Shown here: positions 8,576-17,442 of the stretch, piece after piece | Numbering within the stretch: the first letter of the stretch is position 1 | How the letters are laid out: every line of letters begins with the position of its first letter | Assembly (NCBI GenBank): GCA_028285945.1 | Contig: JAPYNE010000064.1 | Location: forward strand, 1 to 47,117 | Length of the DNA: 47,117 bases | From: Candidatus Foliamicus numerosus | Lineage (GTDB): Bacteria > Pseudomonadota > Gammaproteobacteria > Steroidobacterales > Foliamicaceae | Direction of reading: 5' to 3' | Notes under the pieces: model-generated | Database searches by the model: none | Seen by the model: the letters and a program-made list of their open reading frames with translations, nothing else | What the model was told of the DNA's origin: nothing | Made by a program: the position numbers and the translations under genes

Positions 8576-9206
8576 AATCCTGCGCCAAGTCCGCTATGGA
8601 TTCACCTGCCTTGTAGCGTTCGGCGACCAGCTCGGTAGCGATCCCGGTGCCAGCGATGACAGGGCGTCCAGCGGAAAGCCGGGGGTCGATAACGATCATC
8701 GCCGGTGTATCCCCAGTGGCGCTCCGGGTGAATGGATAGAGCCTGATCGGCACGCCGGCGGGGTCGCGGTCGATCCGGCGAAGCGCCGCGCCGATGATTG
8801 CTCGCATGGCCATTTGACCCGCTTGGCTGATATTGATGAGTTGCCCGTATTGCTCGATGAACAAATCCAATCCATCTGTTTCAAGCTCTCGGCTGACCAA
8901 CGGGTGGCGCTTGTCTATCGCTTGTGCCGCCTGCTTTGCCAAGTACTGGATTGCCACTCGGACACTCGGCATCTTCACCCTGTGCTTTCGCCGGATGGCG
9001 GCGAGGACGTGAAGTTCGGTGAGGTTGAGGAAGGAGAGCAGCGTTGGCCTGCGCCGGGGCACTTGGATCAGAGGCTCATACTGATGCCTGCCCATTGACC
9101 AATAGCGGATGGTCGCCGCAGGCACGGAGAGGTAATGGGCGGCTTCCGAGATCGTATAGGAGGGAAGTTCCCGGAAATCGTTCGCCTTCAAGTGTCGTCC
9201 GGTCAT
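8514..9206 (-). CDS. DUF433 antitoxin (VapB45-type) with N-terminal HTH
   Basis: The 230-residue protein has an N-terminal MerR-like helix-turn-helix (SYTISEAAHYLSVPAATIRYW, cited as AAHYLSVPAATIRYW, about residues 21-38), a central helical region, and a C-terminal DUF433 domain (VIDPRLSAGRPVIAGTGIAT, LVAERYKAGESIADLAQDY, IEEAVRCEL). This layout is that of the VapB45 family, which pairs with the PIN-like protein encoded next. The HTH suggests autoregulation of the operon. It overlaps its partner toxin by 62 bp. The gap to the preceding small ORF is 74 bp. Confidence 0.8.
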   Translation of the reverse strand: MTGRHLKANDFRELPSYTISEAAHYLSVPAATIRYWSMGRHQYEPLIQVPRRRPTLLSFLNLTELHVLAAIRRKHRVKMPSVRVAIQYLAKQAAQAIDKRHPLVSRELETDGLDLFIEQYGQLINISQAGQMAMRAIIGAALRRIDRDPAGVPIRLYPFTRSATGDTPAMIVIDPRLSAGRPVIAGTGIATELVAERYKAGESIADLAQDYERRNTEIEEAVRCELKAAA

Positions 9207-9280
9207 TGTGCCGCCTCCTGGATGCCAGCGGTCAACTCCGGCATCAGAACCATAAGGGATTATAGCGAGGCAATATCACT

Positions 9281-9421
9281 TCATTCCGTTTGCAAGCTCT
9301 CTGGCTGCGCGACCAGCACCGCATGTTCACGCTCGATCTCCTTATGGAAATGCCCGGGCGCTGGTCGCGCCAGCCGGGGCCGGCATTCTTGCTGCCGGCC
9401 CAAGAATTTGGTTTTGCTCAT
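9281..9421 (-). CDS. Small ORF (46 aa) coupled to vapC, function unknown
   Basis: An ATG at 9421 overlaps the vapC stop as ATGA and opens a 46-codon frame ending at TGA 9281-9283. The product begins MSKTKFLGRQQECRPRL and contains HFHKEIEREHAVLVAQPE, a charged helix-like stretch. No family is recognised. The IEREH-x-VL part recurs in an out-of-phase copy inside the hsdS 5' end, with mainly synonymous differences, which argues that this frame was once translated. It may be a live small gene, or the remaining piece of a gene interrupted by the VapBC45-type module. Coding status is uncertain. Confidence 0.35.
   Translation of the reverse strand: MSKTKFLGRQQECRPRLARPAPGHFHKEIEREHAVLVAQPESLQTE
9314..9337 (-). 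repeat. Short imperfect direct repeat, copy B
   Basis: This is the partner of 8063-8086 (21 of 24 identical). It lies inside the 46-codon ORF downstream of vapC. The copies flank the DUF433/PIN-like module on both sides in the same orientation. Confidence 0.5.
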
Positions 9422-9834
9422 GCTTCGTTGTTCTCGAAAGGATTGAGCACCCGGGCGCCCGTCGGCTCAAAATGCCGCCTGTTGCGGGTGACCACGGTGA
9501 GGCCGTGGACAAGGGCCGTGGCGGCGATGAGCAAGTCAACATTGAAGTGGCCGATGTCCCCGGACATTCGTCCCCAGAGCCTGGCAGTAGCCGCGTCCAC
9601 GCCAATAATCCGGTCGGCAAAGGAGGCAACCGTACGTTCCATCCAAGTCGAGAGGTCGCGCGCGAACGCGGGGTCTCGTCGCTGCTGCCGCGCCAAGCCC
9701 CGCTCGATCTCCGCCAGCGTGACGACGCTCATAAACACATCGGCTGGCCGCTGGCCTTGCAGCCATCTGGCCGCCGCTGGGTGTCGATCCGGGCGGCGCA
9801 GCAGAGATGCCACATCGGTGTCGAGCAGGAACAC
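9418..9834 (-). CDS. vapC: VapC-family PIN-domain toxin
   Basis: The 138-residue PIN-domain protein carries the expected acidic residues: FLLDTDV at 2-8, VVTLAEIERG near 37-46, and the late HFNVDLLIAATALVHGLTVVTRNRRHF block. VapC proteins are Mg2+-dependent endoribonucleases that cut tRNA or rRNA when not held by their antitoxin. The GTG start at 9834 shares its G with the TAG of the upstream antitoxin (TAGTG). The downstream 46-codon ORF starts inside the stop (ATGA). It is full length and shows no disrupted motif. Confidence 0.88.
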   Translation of the reverse strand: MFLLDTDVASLLRRPDRHPAAARWLQGQRPADVFMSVVTLAEIERGLARQQRRDPAFARDLSTWMERTVASFADRIIGVDAATARLWGRMSGDIGHFNVDLLIAATALVHGLTVVTRNRRHFEPTGARVLNPFENNEA

Positions 9835-10094
9835 TACAACGCCGATGCGCGGGAGGACAGGGGCATCCGTTCAAATTCGACATCGGCGCCGCTGCTTGGG
9901 ATGGCTAGCAGATGTTCGATAAAGGATGCGTCGCCCCCAAGGGCAGGGTTGCGCAATCGGTGGTATTCGTTGATCGAAAGCACCACCACGGCGGGCTTGC
10001 CGCGCCTCGTCACCTGCTGGGGCTGTCCGGCGAGGGCGGCGTCCACCAAGGCACTGAAACGGTTCTTGGCATCTTGGAGAGCCCATTGGATCAT
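9834..10094 (-). CDS. Phd/YefM-type antitoxin
   Basis: The 86-residue protein is a typical Phd/YefM antitoxin: the N-terminal fold WALQDAKNRFSALVDAAL, then QQVTRRGKPAVVVLSINEYHRL at about 26-47 (quoted in pieces: VTRRGKPAVVVL, INEYHRL), and a flexible C-terminal tail that would wrap around the toxin. The family binds its own promoter; a suitable palindrome and -10 element lie just upstream at 10110-10132. The gene overlaps vapC by TAGTG and starts 70 bases after the hsdM stop. Confidence 0.88.
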   Translation of the reverse strand: MIQWALQDAKNRFSALVDAALAGQPQQVTRRGKPAVVVLSINEYHRLRNPALGGDASFIEHLLAIPSSGADVEFERMPLSSRASAL

Positions 10095-10109
10095 GATTAT
10101 TCCCTCTGG

Positions 10110-10132
10110 CTAGATGATCTGTCTAGATTATA
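10110..10132 (-). promoter_or_regulatory. Candidate promoter and operator of the phd-vapC module
   Basis: On the minus strand TATAAT lies at 10132-10127, and directly downstream CTAGA and TCTAG form an inverted repeat (10110-10114 / 10122-10126) around a nested AGAT-G-ATCT palindrome. The expected transcription start near 10120 falls inside the palindrome, which is 16-38 bases before the antitoxin start. This layout fits autorepression by a Phd-type antitoxin. No good -35 element is seen. Confidence 0.45.
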
Positions 10133-10164
10133 AGGGCGATGCCATTCGGCTGGTAGTGGGCGCG

Positions 10165-11730
<1,566 letters not shown>

Positions 11731-11789
11731 CCGCTCTACCTACTGAGCTACCGGGGAAGCGCAGCGCGATTTTAGCCGCATCCGGGTTG

Positions 11790-12974
11790 TCAGGCGAGCA
11801 GGCGGCGGATGCGGCGCGCGGCTTCGGCGAGGTCGTCCATGCCGCAGGCGAAGGAGAACCGCAAATGCCCTTCGGCACCGAACGCGGACCCCGGAACCAA
11901 GGCGACTTCGGCTTCGGAAAGGATCAGCTCCGCCAGTTCCGCATCGTCGCCCAAGCCTTTGGCCCGGATGGCCTCCCGGGCATCCACGAACAGGTAGAAG
12001 GCGCCTTGGGCCCGCGCGCAGCGCATGCCCGGCATGGCGCTGATGGCTTGGTACAGGTAATCGTAGCGCTCTCTGAACGCCTTGTGCATGACTTCAAGCA
12101 TCGACTGGTCGCCCTCGAGGGCGGCGGCGGCGGCCGCTTGCGAGATGCTGCATGGATTGGCCGTGGTTTGGCTGCACAGCTTGCGCATGGCGCCCACCAG
12201 GTCCGCATTGGCGCCTGCGTAGCCGATCCGCCAGCCGGTCATCGCGTAGGCTTTGGAGACGCCGTTGACGGTAATGATGCGGTCGCGCATCGAAGTCCAC
12301 AATTGCGCGGGCGTGAGCCAAGGCTCGTCGCCCCAGTAAATATGCTCGTAGATATCGTCGGACACGACCACGACGCGCTCGTGGGCGCTCAGCACTTCAC
12401 CTAGGGCCTCAAGCTCCGCCCGTGTGTAGCTGACCCCGGTGGGATTGCCCGGCGTGTTCAGGAAAATCATCCGGGTGCGCCCGGTGATGGCCGACTCCAC
12501 TTGCTCGGGCGTTACCTTGTAGCCGCTGTCGATATCCGCGGAAACGATGACCGGCGTTCCGTCGCATAATTTGACGATGTCGGGGTAGGAAACCCAGTAC
12601 GGCGCGAGGATGATCGCTTCGTCGCCGGGGTTGAGCAGCGCCGCGGAAGCGTTGAACAGGACCTGCTTGGCGCCGGCGCCCACTGAAATCTGGGAAGGCT
12701 CCAGTTCAAGCCCGTTGTCACGCTTGAACTTGCTGCATATGGCGCGCTTCAGCTCGGGCGTGCCGTCGGCCGCGGTATAGCGGGTATCGCCGGCTTCCAT
12801 CGCCGCCGCCGCGGCGGCGCGAACGTGCTTGGGCGTGTCGAAGTCGGGCTCGCCCGCGCTGAGGCTTAGCACGTCGCGCCCTGCGGCCCGCATTTCCCGG
12901 GCGAGGGTGGAAATGGCGATGGTGGCCGAGGGCTGGACCCGCTGGACCCGCTCGGATAGCTGCATGGAACTCAT
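11790..12974 (-). CDS. aspC: Pyridoxal-phosphate-dependent aspartate/aromatic aminotransferase (class I)
   Basis: The 394-residue protein belongs to fold-type I aminotransferases of the aspartate aminotransferase Ib/AAT-like group, converting aspartate and 2-oxoglutarate to oxaloacetate and glutamate. It shows the substrate-site SLSAGEPDFDTP near residues 34-46, NTPGNPTG near 171, the VVSDDIYEHIYW segment and the PLP lysine in NGVSKAYAMTGWRIGY; the C-terminal arginine lies in HLRFSFA. I chose ATG 12974 (MSSMQLSERV) because family similarity begins there; ATG 12965 is possible. The upstream 570 bp up to uvrB hold only repeats. A tRNA-Asn gene follows 32 bases after the stop. The symbol follows common usage for this group and is not certain. 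Confidence 0.88.
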   Translation of the reverse strand: MSSMQLSERVQRVQPSATIAISTLAREMRAAGRDVLSLSAGEPDFDTPKHVRAAAAAAMEAGDTRYTAADGTPELKRAICSKFKRDNGLELEPSQISVGAGAKQVLFNASAALLNPGDEAIILAPYWVSYPDIVKLCDGTPVIVSADIDSGYKVTPEQVESAITGRTRMIFLNTPGNPTGVSYTRAELEALGEVLSAHERVVVVSDDIYEHIYWGDEPWLTPAQLWTSMRDRIITVNGVSKAYAMTGWRIGYAGANADLVGAMRKLCSQTTANPCSISQAAAAAALEGDQSMLEVMHKAFRERYDYLYQAISAMPGMRCARAQGAFYLFVDAREAIRAKGLGDDAELAELILSEAEVALVPGSAFGAEGHLRFSFACGMDDLAEAARRIRRLLA

Positions 12975-13181
12975 AACGATGCCCGCTTTTGCAATGAGCG
13001 CCCATTTTATCGGCCTATGAAGCGTTCTGCGCCACCGCAACCTCCGTGACGGGCACTTCGGTCCCGCCTCTTTGCGCGCCTTCCTCTCGCGGGGTCGCTT
13101 CGATCCGCCCTTTGCTTGCTCGCTTCTTCCGTCATACGGATCGATTCCGCCCTATGGTTTCCGCGAAGGGCGCTTTGATTC

Positions 13182-13287
13182 GCCCTTTGCTTGCTCCCTT
13201 CCTCCGGGAGACGCATGAATACATCCATGTAGCTTGCTCCGGCATCCTGCCTCCGATACTCCCGGAGGAAGGGAGCAAGCAAAGGGC
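13182..13287. repeat. 29-bp perfect inverted repeat with 48-bp spacer
   Basis: The arms are 13182-13210 and 13259-13287, identical as reverse complements, starting GCCCTTTGCTTGCTCCC. The spacer carries no T-run next to either arm, so it is not a simple terminator. It is the central pair of the uvrB-upstream repeat cluster. Confidence 0.9.
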
Positions 13288-13336
13288 TTGCGGGGGGCCG
13301 ATCCTTTGGGGTCTGCGGCTGCCGTAGCCTGTATGC

Positions 13337-13424
13337 GCGCCTTCCTCTCGCGGGAGTGTCGGCGGCAGGAGCCGCCGCCAAGCCCCATGGATGGGTTCAT
13401 GCGTCTCCCGCGAGAGGAAGGCGC
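13337..13424. repeat. 20-bp perfect inverted repeat enclosing a GC-rich hairpin
   Basis: The arms are 13337-13356 and 13405-13424 (GCGCCTTCCTCTCGCGGGAG and its complement). Inside, GGCGGC at 13361-13366 and GCCGCC at 13371-13376 form a second hairpin with loop AGGA. Confidence 0.9.
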
Positions 13425-13544
13425 AAGCATCTCCCTCAAGAGGAAAGCACACAAGAGGGCGGGTCGAAGCGTCTCCCGCAGGAGGAAGGCGCGCAAAGAG
13501 GTGGAATCGAAGCGCGTGTGGCGGAGGGGTGCTACAGTGCGCGG

Positions 13545-15581
13545 ATGAGCGCGGATCGATTCGTTCTGGAGTCGGACTTCCAGCTGTCCGGCGACCAGCC
13601 GCAGGCCGTGGATGGCCTGTGCGAGGGGCTGGAGCAAGGCCTTGCCCGGCAGACGCTGCTGGGGGTGACGGGTTCAGGCAAGACCTACACGCTGGCCAGC
13701 GTGGTGGCGCGGCAGCAGAGGCCGGCGCTGGTGCTGGCGCCCAACAAGACGCTGGCGGCGCAGCTTTACGGGGAATTCCGGGATTTCTTCCCCCGCAACC
13801 GGGTGGAGTATTTCGTGTCGTACTACGATTACTACCAGCCGGAGGCCTACGTGCCGTCCACCGACACCTATATCGAGAAGGACGCCTCCATCAACAGCCA
13901 TATCGAGCAGATGCGGCTGTCGGCCACCAAGGCGCTGATGGAGCGCAAGGACACCATCGTGGTGGCCACCGTGTCGGCGATTTACGGGCTGGGCGATCCG
14001 GATGCCTACTTCCAGATGATCCTGCACCTGGTGCGCGGCGACCGGATCGACCAGCGCGACCTGCTGCGGCGGCTGGCGGACTTGCAGTACACCCGCAACG
14101 AGGCGGAACTGCGCCAGGGCACGTTCCGGGTTCGCGGCGATGTGCTGGACGTGTTTCCGGCGGAATCGGAGCGCGAAGCGGTGCGGGTGCAGCTATTCGA
14201 CGACGAGATTGAGGATATCCGCCACTTCGATCCGCTCACGGGCGAAATGGGACGGCGCGTGCCGAGAGTCACGATTTATCCCAAGACCCACTACGTGACA
14301 CCGCGGGAAACCCTGGAGGGCGCGGTCGATAAGATCAGGCGGGAACTGCGCGAGCGCCTGGGCGCCCTGCGCGCCGGGCAGCGCCTCGTGGAGGCGCAGC
14401 GCCTGGAGCAGCGCACCCTGTTCGATATCGAGATGATGCTGGAAGTGGGCTATTGCACCGGCATCGAGAACTACAGCCGCTATCTGTCCGGGAGGCAGGC
14501 CGGCGAGCCGCCCCCTTGCCTGTTCGATTACGTGCCGGCGGATGCGCTGCTGTTCGTGGACGAGAGCCATGTGACGCTTCCGCAGCTGGGCGGGATGTTC
14601 CGCGGCGACCGTTCGCGCAAGGAAACCCTGGTGCAGTTCGGCTTCCGCCTGCCTTCGGCGCTGGACAACCGGCCTTTGCGGTTCGAGGAGTTCGAGCGGA
14701 TTTCCCCGCAAACGATATACGTGTCGGCCACTCCTGGTCCGTTCGAGCATGAGCGTTCCGATGCTCTGGTCGAGCAGGTGGTGCGGCCCACCGGGCTGGT
14801 CGATCCGCGCGTGGAAGTGCGCCCCGCGTCGCGCCAGGTCGATGACGTGCTTTCCGAGATCGCTTTGCGCGTGGAGCGCAACGAGCGGGTGCTGATCACC
14901 ACGCTGACCAAGCGCATGGCCGAGGACCTCACGGAATTCCTGGAGGAGCACGGCGTGCGCGTGCGCTACCTGCATTCCGACATCGACACGGTGGAGAGGG
15001 TGGAGATCATCCGCGACCTCAGGCTGGGGGCTTTCGATGTGCTGGTGGGCATCAACCTGCTGCGCGAGGGGCTGGACATGCCCGAAGTGTCGCTGGTGGC
15101 GATCTTCGATGCCGACAAGGAAGGGTTTCTGCGCTCCGAGCGCTCGCTGATCCAAACCATCGGGCGGGCCGCGCGCAACCTCAACGGAATGGCCATACTC
15201 TACGCGGACAAGCGCACCGGCGCGATTCGCGGCGCTTTGGAGGAAACCGACCGCCGCCGCGCTAGGCAACTCGACTTCAACCGCGAGCACGGCATCGAGC
15301 CGCGCGGCATCCAAAAGGAGGTGCCGGACATCATGGAGGGCGCGGTGGTGAGGGGGCGCGGCCGGCGGGGGGCGGCGCGCAAGGTGGCGGAGCGAGTGTC
15401 GGAGTATCGGGCGCTCACCCCGGAGCAGGTGATGAAGAAGATCAAGCAGATTGAAAAACGCATGTACCGGCACGCGCAGGATCTGGAGTTCGAGGAGGCC
15501 GCGGCGCTGCGCGACCAAATCCTGCTGCTGCGCCGCGACGGCCTCGGCATCCCCGAATCCGGCGAAGCCGCGGCTTCCTGA
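13545..15581 (+). CDS. uvrB: UvrABC excinuclease subunit B
   Basis: The 678-residue protein is the damage-verifying helicase-like subunit of nucleotide excision repair; UvrA loads it on damaged DNA and it recruits UvrC. Visible features are the Walker A GVTGSGKT at about 39-46, the damage-probing beta-hairpin [12 protein letters not shown] at about 92-106, [24 protein letters not shown], the helicase motifs [36 protein letters not shown] and QTIGRAARN, and the C-terminal UVR motif ([22 protein letters not shown], about 628-650). Length is normal. I chose ATG 13545, where UvrB similarity begins; the frame is open further upstream to 13356, but that part only translates the repeat cluster. Confidence 0.97.
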   Translation: MSADRFVLESDFQLSGDQPQAVDGLCEGLEQGLARQTLLGVTGSGKTYTLASVVARQQRPALVLAPNKTLAAQLYGEFRDFFPRNRVEYFVSYYDYYQPEAYVPSTDTYIEKDASINSHIEQMRLSATKALMERKDTIVVATVSAIYGLGDPDAYFQMILHLVRGDRIDQRDLLRRLADLQYTRNEAELRQGTFRVRGDVLDVFPAESEREAVRVQLFDDEIEDIRHFDPLTGEMGRRVPRVTIYPKTHYVTPRETLEGAVDKIRRELRERLGALRAGQRLVEAQRLEQRTLFDIEMMLEVGYCTGIENYSRYLSGRQAGEPPPCLFDYVPADALLFVDESHVTLPQLGGMFRGDRSRKETLVQFGFRLPSALDNRPLRFEEFERISPQTIYVSATPGPFEHERSDALVEQVVRPTGLVDPRVEVRPASRQVDDVLSEIALRVERNERVLITTLTKRMAEDLTEFLEEHGVRVRYLHSDIDTVERVEIIRDLRLGAFDVLVGINLLREGLDMPEVSLVAIFDADKEGFLRSERSLIQTIGRAARNLNGMAILYADKRTGAIRGALEETDRRRARQLDFNREHGIEPRGIQKEVPDIMEGAVVRGRGRRGAARKVAERVSEYRALTPEQVMKKIKQIEKRMYRHAQDLEFEEAAALRDQILLLRRDGLGIPESGEAAAS

Positions 15582-15651
15582 TGCGCCAGGGGGCGCCGCG
15601 TTTTGACCCTTTGGCCTTGCTTTCGCTCCAGCCCAGGCTTTTCTCGCCGCC

Positions 15652-15657
15652 TATAAT
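15652..15657 (+). promoter_or_regulatory. Candidate -10 element for dsbC
   Basis: A perfect TATAAT lies 31 bases upstream of the dsbC ATG, giving a leader of about 25 nt. No clear -35 is found at 16-18 bp spacing. Confidence 0.35.
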
Positions 15658-15688
15658 GGCGCGCAAGCCCGAACGCTAAAGGTCAGGC

Positions 15689-16441
15689 ATGAAATCCTTG
15701 CGGCTGATTGCGCCGGCGCTGTTGCTGCTGGCCCCCCTCGCGCTTCATTCCGCTGACGGCGCGGACGCCTCGGACGCCTCGGTCGACATCGCCGGGCTGA
15801 AGGAAAAATACGCCCATGCGGACGAGGTGCGTGCCACTCCTATCGAGGGCCTTTACGAACTGCGCTTCGGCTACCGGCTGGCCTACGTTGACGCCGAAGG
15901 CCGTTTCGGTTTCCTCGGATCGGGCGATCTGGAGGATGTCTCAACCGGCGAGAACCTGTCCGAGCGGAGGCGCGCGGCCGCGCGCCGCGAACTCATGGCG
16001 AGCCTGGACGATTGGGACACGCTCGATTTCATGCCCGATGAAACCGCCCATGAACTGCTGGTGTTCACCGACATCGATTGCGGATACTGCCGCCGCATGC
16101 ACCAGCAGATGGCCGAATACCACCAGCTTGGAATCGGCGTGCGCTACGCGGCCTTCCCGCGCTCCGGGCCGAACACGGACACTTGGGCCGCCATGCAGTC
16201 CATCTGGTGCTCCGGCAATCGCTTGGAGGCCCTCACCCGGGCCAAGGCCGGCGGCTTCGTGCCGGAGCGCCAATGCGACTCTCCGTCCGTGGCGCGCCAT
16301 TACGAGCTGGGCCGGGAAATCGGCCTCGGCGGCACCCCTGCGATCCTTGCTCCAGATGGCCGGCTGATTCCCGGCTACATCCCGCCCGCCCGCCTAGCCG
16401 CCATGCTATCCGAGGGCGAAGCCTCGGAGCCGCCGAAATAG
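15689..16441 (+). CDS. dsbC: Periplasmic thiol:disulfide interchange protein DsbC
   Basis: The 250-residue protein begins with a signal peptide (MKSLRLIAPALLLLAPLALHS), then a DsbC dimerisation domain (about 30-90: YELRFGYRLAYVDAEGRFGFLGSGDLEDV) and a thioredoxin-fold isomerase domain. The active site is FTDIDCGYC with cysteines at about 131 and 134, the CGYC motif typical of DsbC; the cis-proline lies in GGTPAI, and a second cysteine pair (SIWCSGN, RQCDSPS) is conserved in the family. It isomerises wrong disulfides in secreted proteins and is kept reduced by DsbD. A TATAAT lies 31 bases upstream. Confidence 0.93.
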   Translation: MKSLRLIAPALLLLAPLALHSADGADASDASVDIAGLKEKYAHADEVRATPIEGLYELRFGYRLAYVDAEGRFGFLGSGDLEDVSTGENLSERRRAAARRELMASLDDWDTLDFMPDETAHELLVFTDIDCGYCRRMHQQMAEYHQLGIGVRYAAFPRSGPNTDTWAAMQSIWCSGNRLEALTRAKAGGFVPERQCDSPSVARHYELGREIGLGGTPAILAPDGRLIPGYIPPARLAAMLSEGEASEPPK

Positions 16442-16500
16442 CAGCGAAACGAGCCGTATTTCGTAGTTGCCTTGAGGCCGTCCTGACGTAAACTGACGGC

Positions 16501-17010
16501 ATGGACTGGATGCCCGAAATCGCTTTGGCCGCGCTAATGATTAGCCTGTTCGCATGGCTGCGCGCCGACAACATAGCGACGCGCAAGGAGCTGCGCGCCG
16601 AAATCGCCGCGCAGGGCAAGGCCTTGCGCGCCTTGATTGCGGATCAGGGCAAGGCCCTTGAGGGAAAGATTACGGATCAGGGCAAAGCCTTGGAAGGCAA
16701 GATCGCGGATCAGGGCAAAGCCCTTGAGGGAAAGATTACGGATCAGGGCAAGGCCTTGGAAGGCAAGATCGCGGATCAGGGCAAGACCTTGGAAGGCAAG
16801 ATCGCGGATCAAGGCAAAGCCCTTGAGGGCAAGATTGCGGATCAAGGCAAGGCCCTCCATGCCAAGAGCGACAATCAAGGCAAAAGCCTGCGCGCCGAGA
16901 TTTCGTTGCTTACGCAGGAAGTTGGGGGTTTGCGCGAGCGGATGGCTCGCATGGAAGGCCTTCTTGAGGGCTTGCGCGAGGCGATTGTGGGGAAGCAGGT
17001 CGCCGCTTGA
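16501..17010 (+). CDS. Small membrane-anchored hendecad coiled-coil protein
   Basis: The 169-residue protein has one N-terminal hydrophobic segment (about 5-21: PEIALAALMISLFAWL), and then nine consecutive 11-residue units at residues 36-134 with consensus ADQGKALEGKI. Eleven-residue periodicity with hydrophobic residues at fixed places predicts a nearly straight or right-handed coiled coil. The C-terminus (LTQEVGGLRERMARMEGLLEGLREAI) is a heptad-type helix as in DUF1640-like and phage-tail-adjacent small proteins. No enzymatic motif is present. The function is unknown; it may act as a membrane tether or spacer. Internal repeats in the DNA suggest unit number could vary between strains. Confidence 0.7.
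   Translation: MDWMPEIALAALMISLFAWLRADNIATRKELRAEIAAQGKALRALIADQGKALEGKITDQGKALEGKIADQGKALEGKITDQGKALEGKIADQGKTLEGKIADQGKALEGKIADQGKALHAKSDNQGKSLRAEISLLTQEVGGLRERMARMEGLLEGLREAIVGKQVAA
16606..16902 (+). repeat. Nine in-frame 33-bp tandem repeats
   Basis: Nine units of 33 bp lie head to tail in the coding sequence, with consensus beginning GCGGATCAGGGCAAGGCC. Adjacent units alternate between two close versions (AAGGCCTTGGAAGGCAAG and AAAGCCCTTGAGGGAAAG), suggesting duplication of a 66-bp double unit. There are no spacers, so this is not a CRISPR array. Confidence 0.92.
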
Positions 17011-17064
17011 CCGTTCGCCGCCCGGCCAACCGGGCCGGATGGCGCCCGCAAGCGCGGCGCGGAA

Positions 17065-17388
17065 TCAGCGCTCGAGATACTGGAGCTTGTCGGGAACTTC
17101 GCGCCAGTCGTCGGCGTCTTCCGGCGGCTCGCCAGCCTCGGTAATAACCGGCCATTGCTGCGAGAGTTCGGCGTTCAGTTCCAAAAACTTTTCCTGGCCG
17201 GATGGAATCTCGTCTTCGGAAACGATCGCGTCCACGGGGCACTCCGGCTCGCACAGCGTGCAATCAATGCACTCTTCGGGATCAATCACGAGCATGTTGG
17301 GGCCTTCGTGGAAGCAGTCCACAGGACAAACTTCCACGCAGTCCATCAACTTGCACTTGATGCAGCTTTCGAGAACCAGAAATGTCAT
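17065..17388 (-). CDS. fdxA: Seven-iron ferredoxin FdxA
   Basis: The 107-residue protein matches the Azotobacter FdI / FdxA type with one [3Fe-4S] and one [4Fe-4S] cluster. Cysteines are at 9, 12, 17, 21, 25, 40, 43, 46 and 50 within [17 protein letters not shown] and [12 protein letters not shown]. The C-terminal extension of about 50 residues, rich in acidic residues and Trp, is typical. It acts as a low-potential electron carrier. A Fur-box-like element and a possible -10 lie about 35-50 bases upstream. Confidence 0.95.
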   Translation of the reverse strand: MTFLVLESCIKCKLMDCVEVCPVDCFHEGPNMLVIDPEECIDCTLCEPECPVDAIVSEDEIPSGQEKFLELNAELSQQWPVITEAGEPPEDADDWREVPDKLQYLER

Positions 17389-17423
17389 TGCCGGGGGGTG
17401 CCCATGGTTTTTGCGCCAAACTT

Positions 17424-17442
17424 CCTAATGATAATCAATTCG
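17424..17442 (-). promoter_or_regulatory. Fur-box-like sequence upstream of fdxA
   Basis: The 12 bases TAATGATAATCA at 17426-17437 match the centre of the classical 19-bp Fur box exactly; the outer bases match poorly (about 13 of 19 overall). The site lies about 40 bases before the fdxA start and overlaps the stop codon of the Nudix gene. It also contains TATCAT on the minus strand, a possible -10. A role in iron-responsive control of fdxA is inference. Confidence 0.35.

Larger units (their letters stand above)
13067..13501. repeat. Cluster of inverted and direct repeats between the aminotransferase and uvrB
   Basis: The 570-bp gap between the two divergent genes is filled by imperfect copies of a unit of roughly 40 bp (core like CTCCCGCGAGAGGAAGGCGC or CTCCCGGAGGAAGGGAGC, followed by AAGCAAAGGGCGG and a GATCGAAGCG-type end). 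Copies run in minus orientation at about 13067-13210 and plus orientation at about 13259-13501. Three nested inverted pairs are exact: 13182-13210 with 13259-13287 (29 bp), 13337-13356 with 13405-13424 (20 bp), and 13067-13085 with 13483-13501 (19 bp). No gene with family support lies here; the short ORFs are repeats translated. Confidence 0.85.

Noticed and set aside
13234-13548. Short ORFs with repeated PEEGSKQRA or REEGA peptides upstream of uvrB
   Set aside because: They only translate the repeat cluster, in several frames and on both strands, and change frame between units.
14193-15518. 441-codon open frame antisense to uvrB
   Set aside because: It is a GC-rich shadow of uvrB; no family motif, and uvrB is clear on the other strand.
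15583-15604. GCGCC-AGGG-GGCGC hairpin followed by TTTT after uvrB
   Set aside because: The stem is short and four other bases separate it from the T-run, so a terminator call is not justified.
16606-16902. Regular 33-bp repeats resembling a CRISPR array at first glance
   Set aside because: Units are head to tail without spacers and lie in frame within a coding sequence.
17020-17035. GCCCGG-CCAA-CCGGGC hairpin between the repeat protein gene and fdxA
   Set aside because: No T-run on either strand; a short GC palindrome is expected by chance in this composition.
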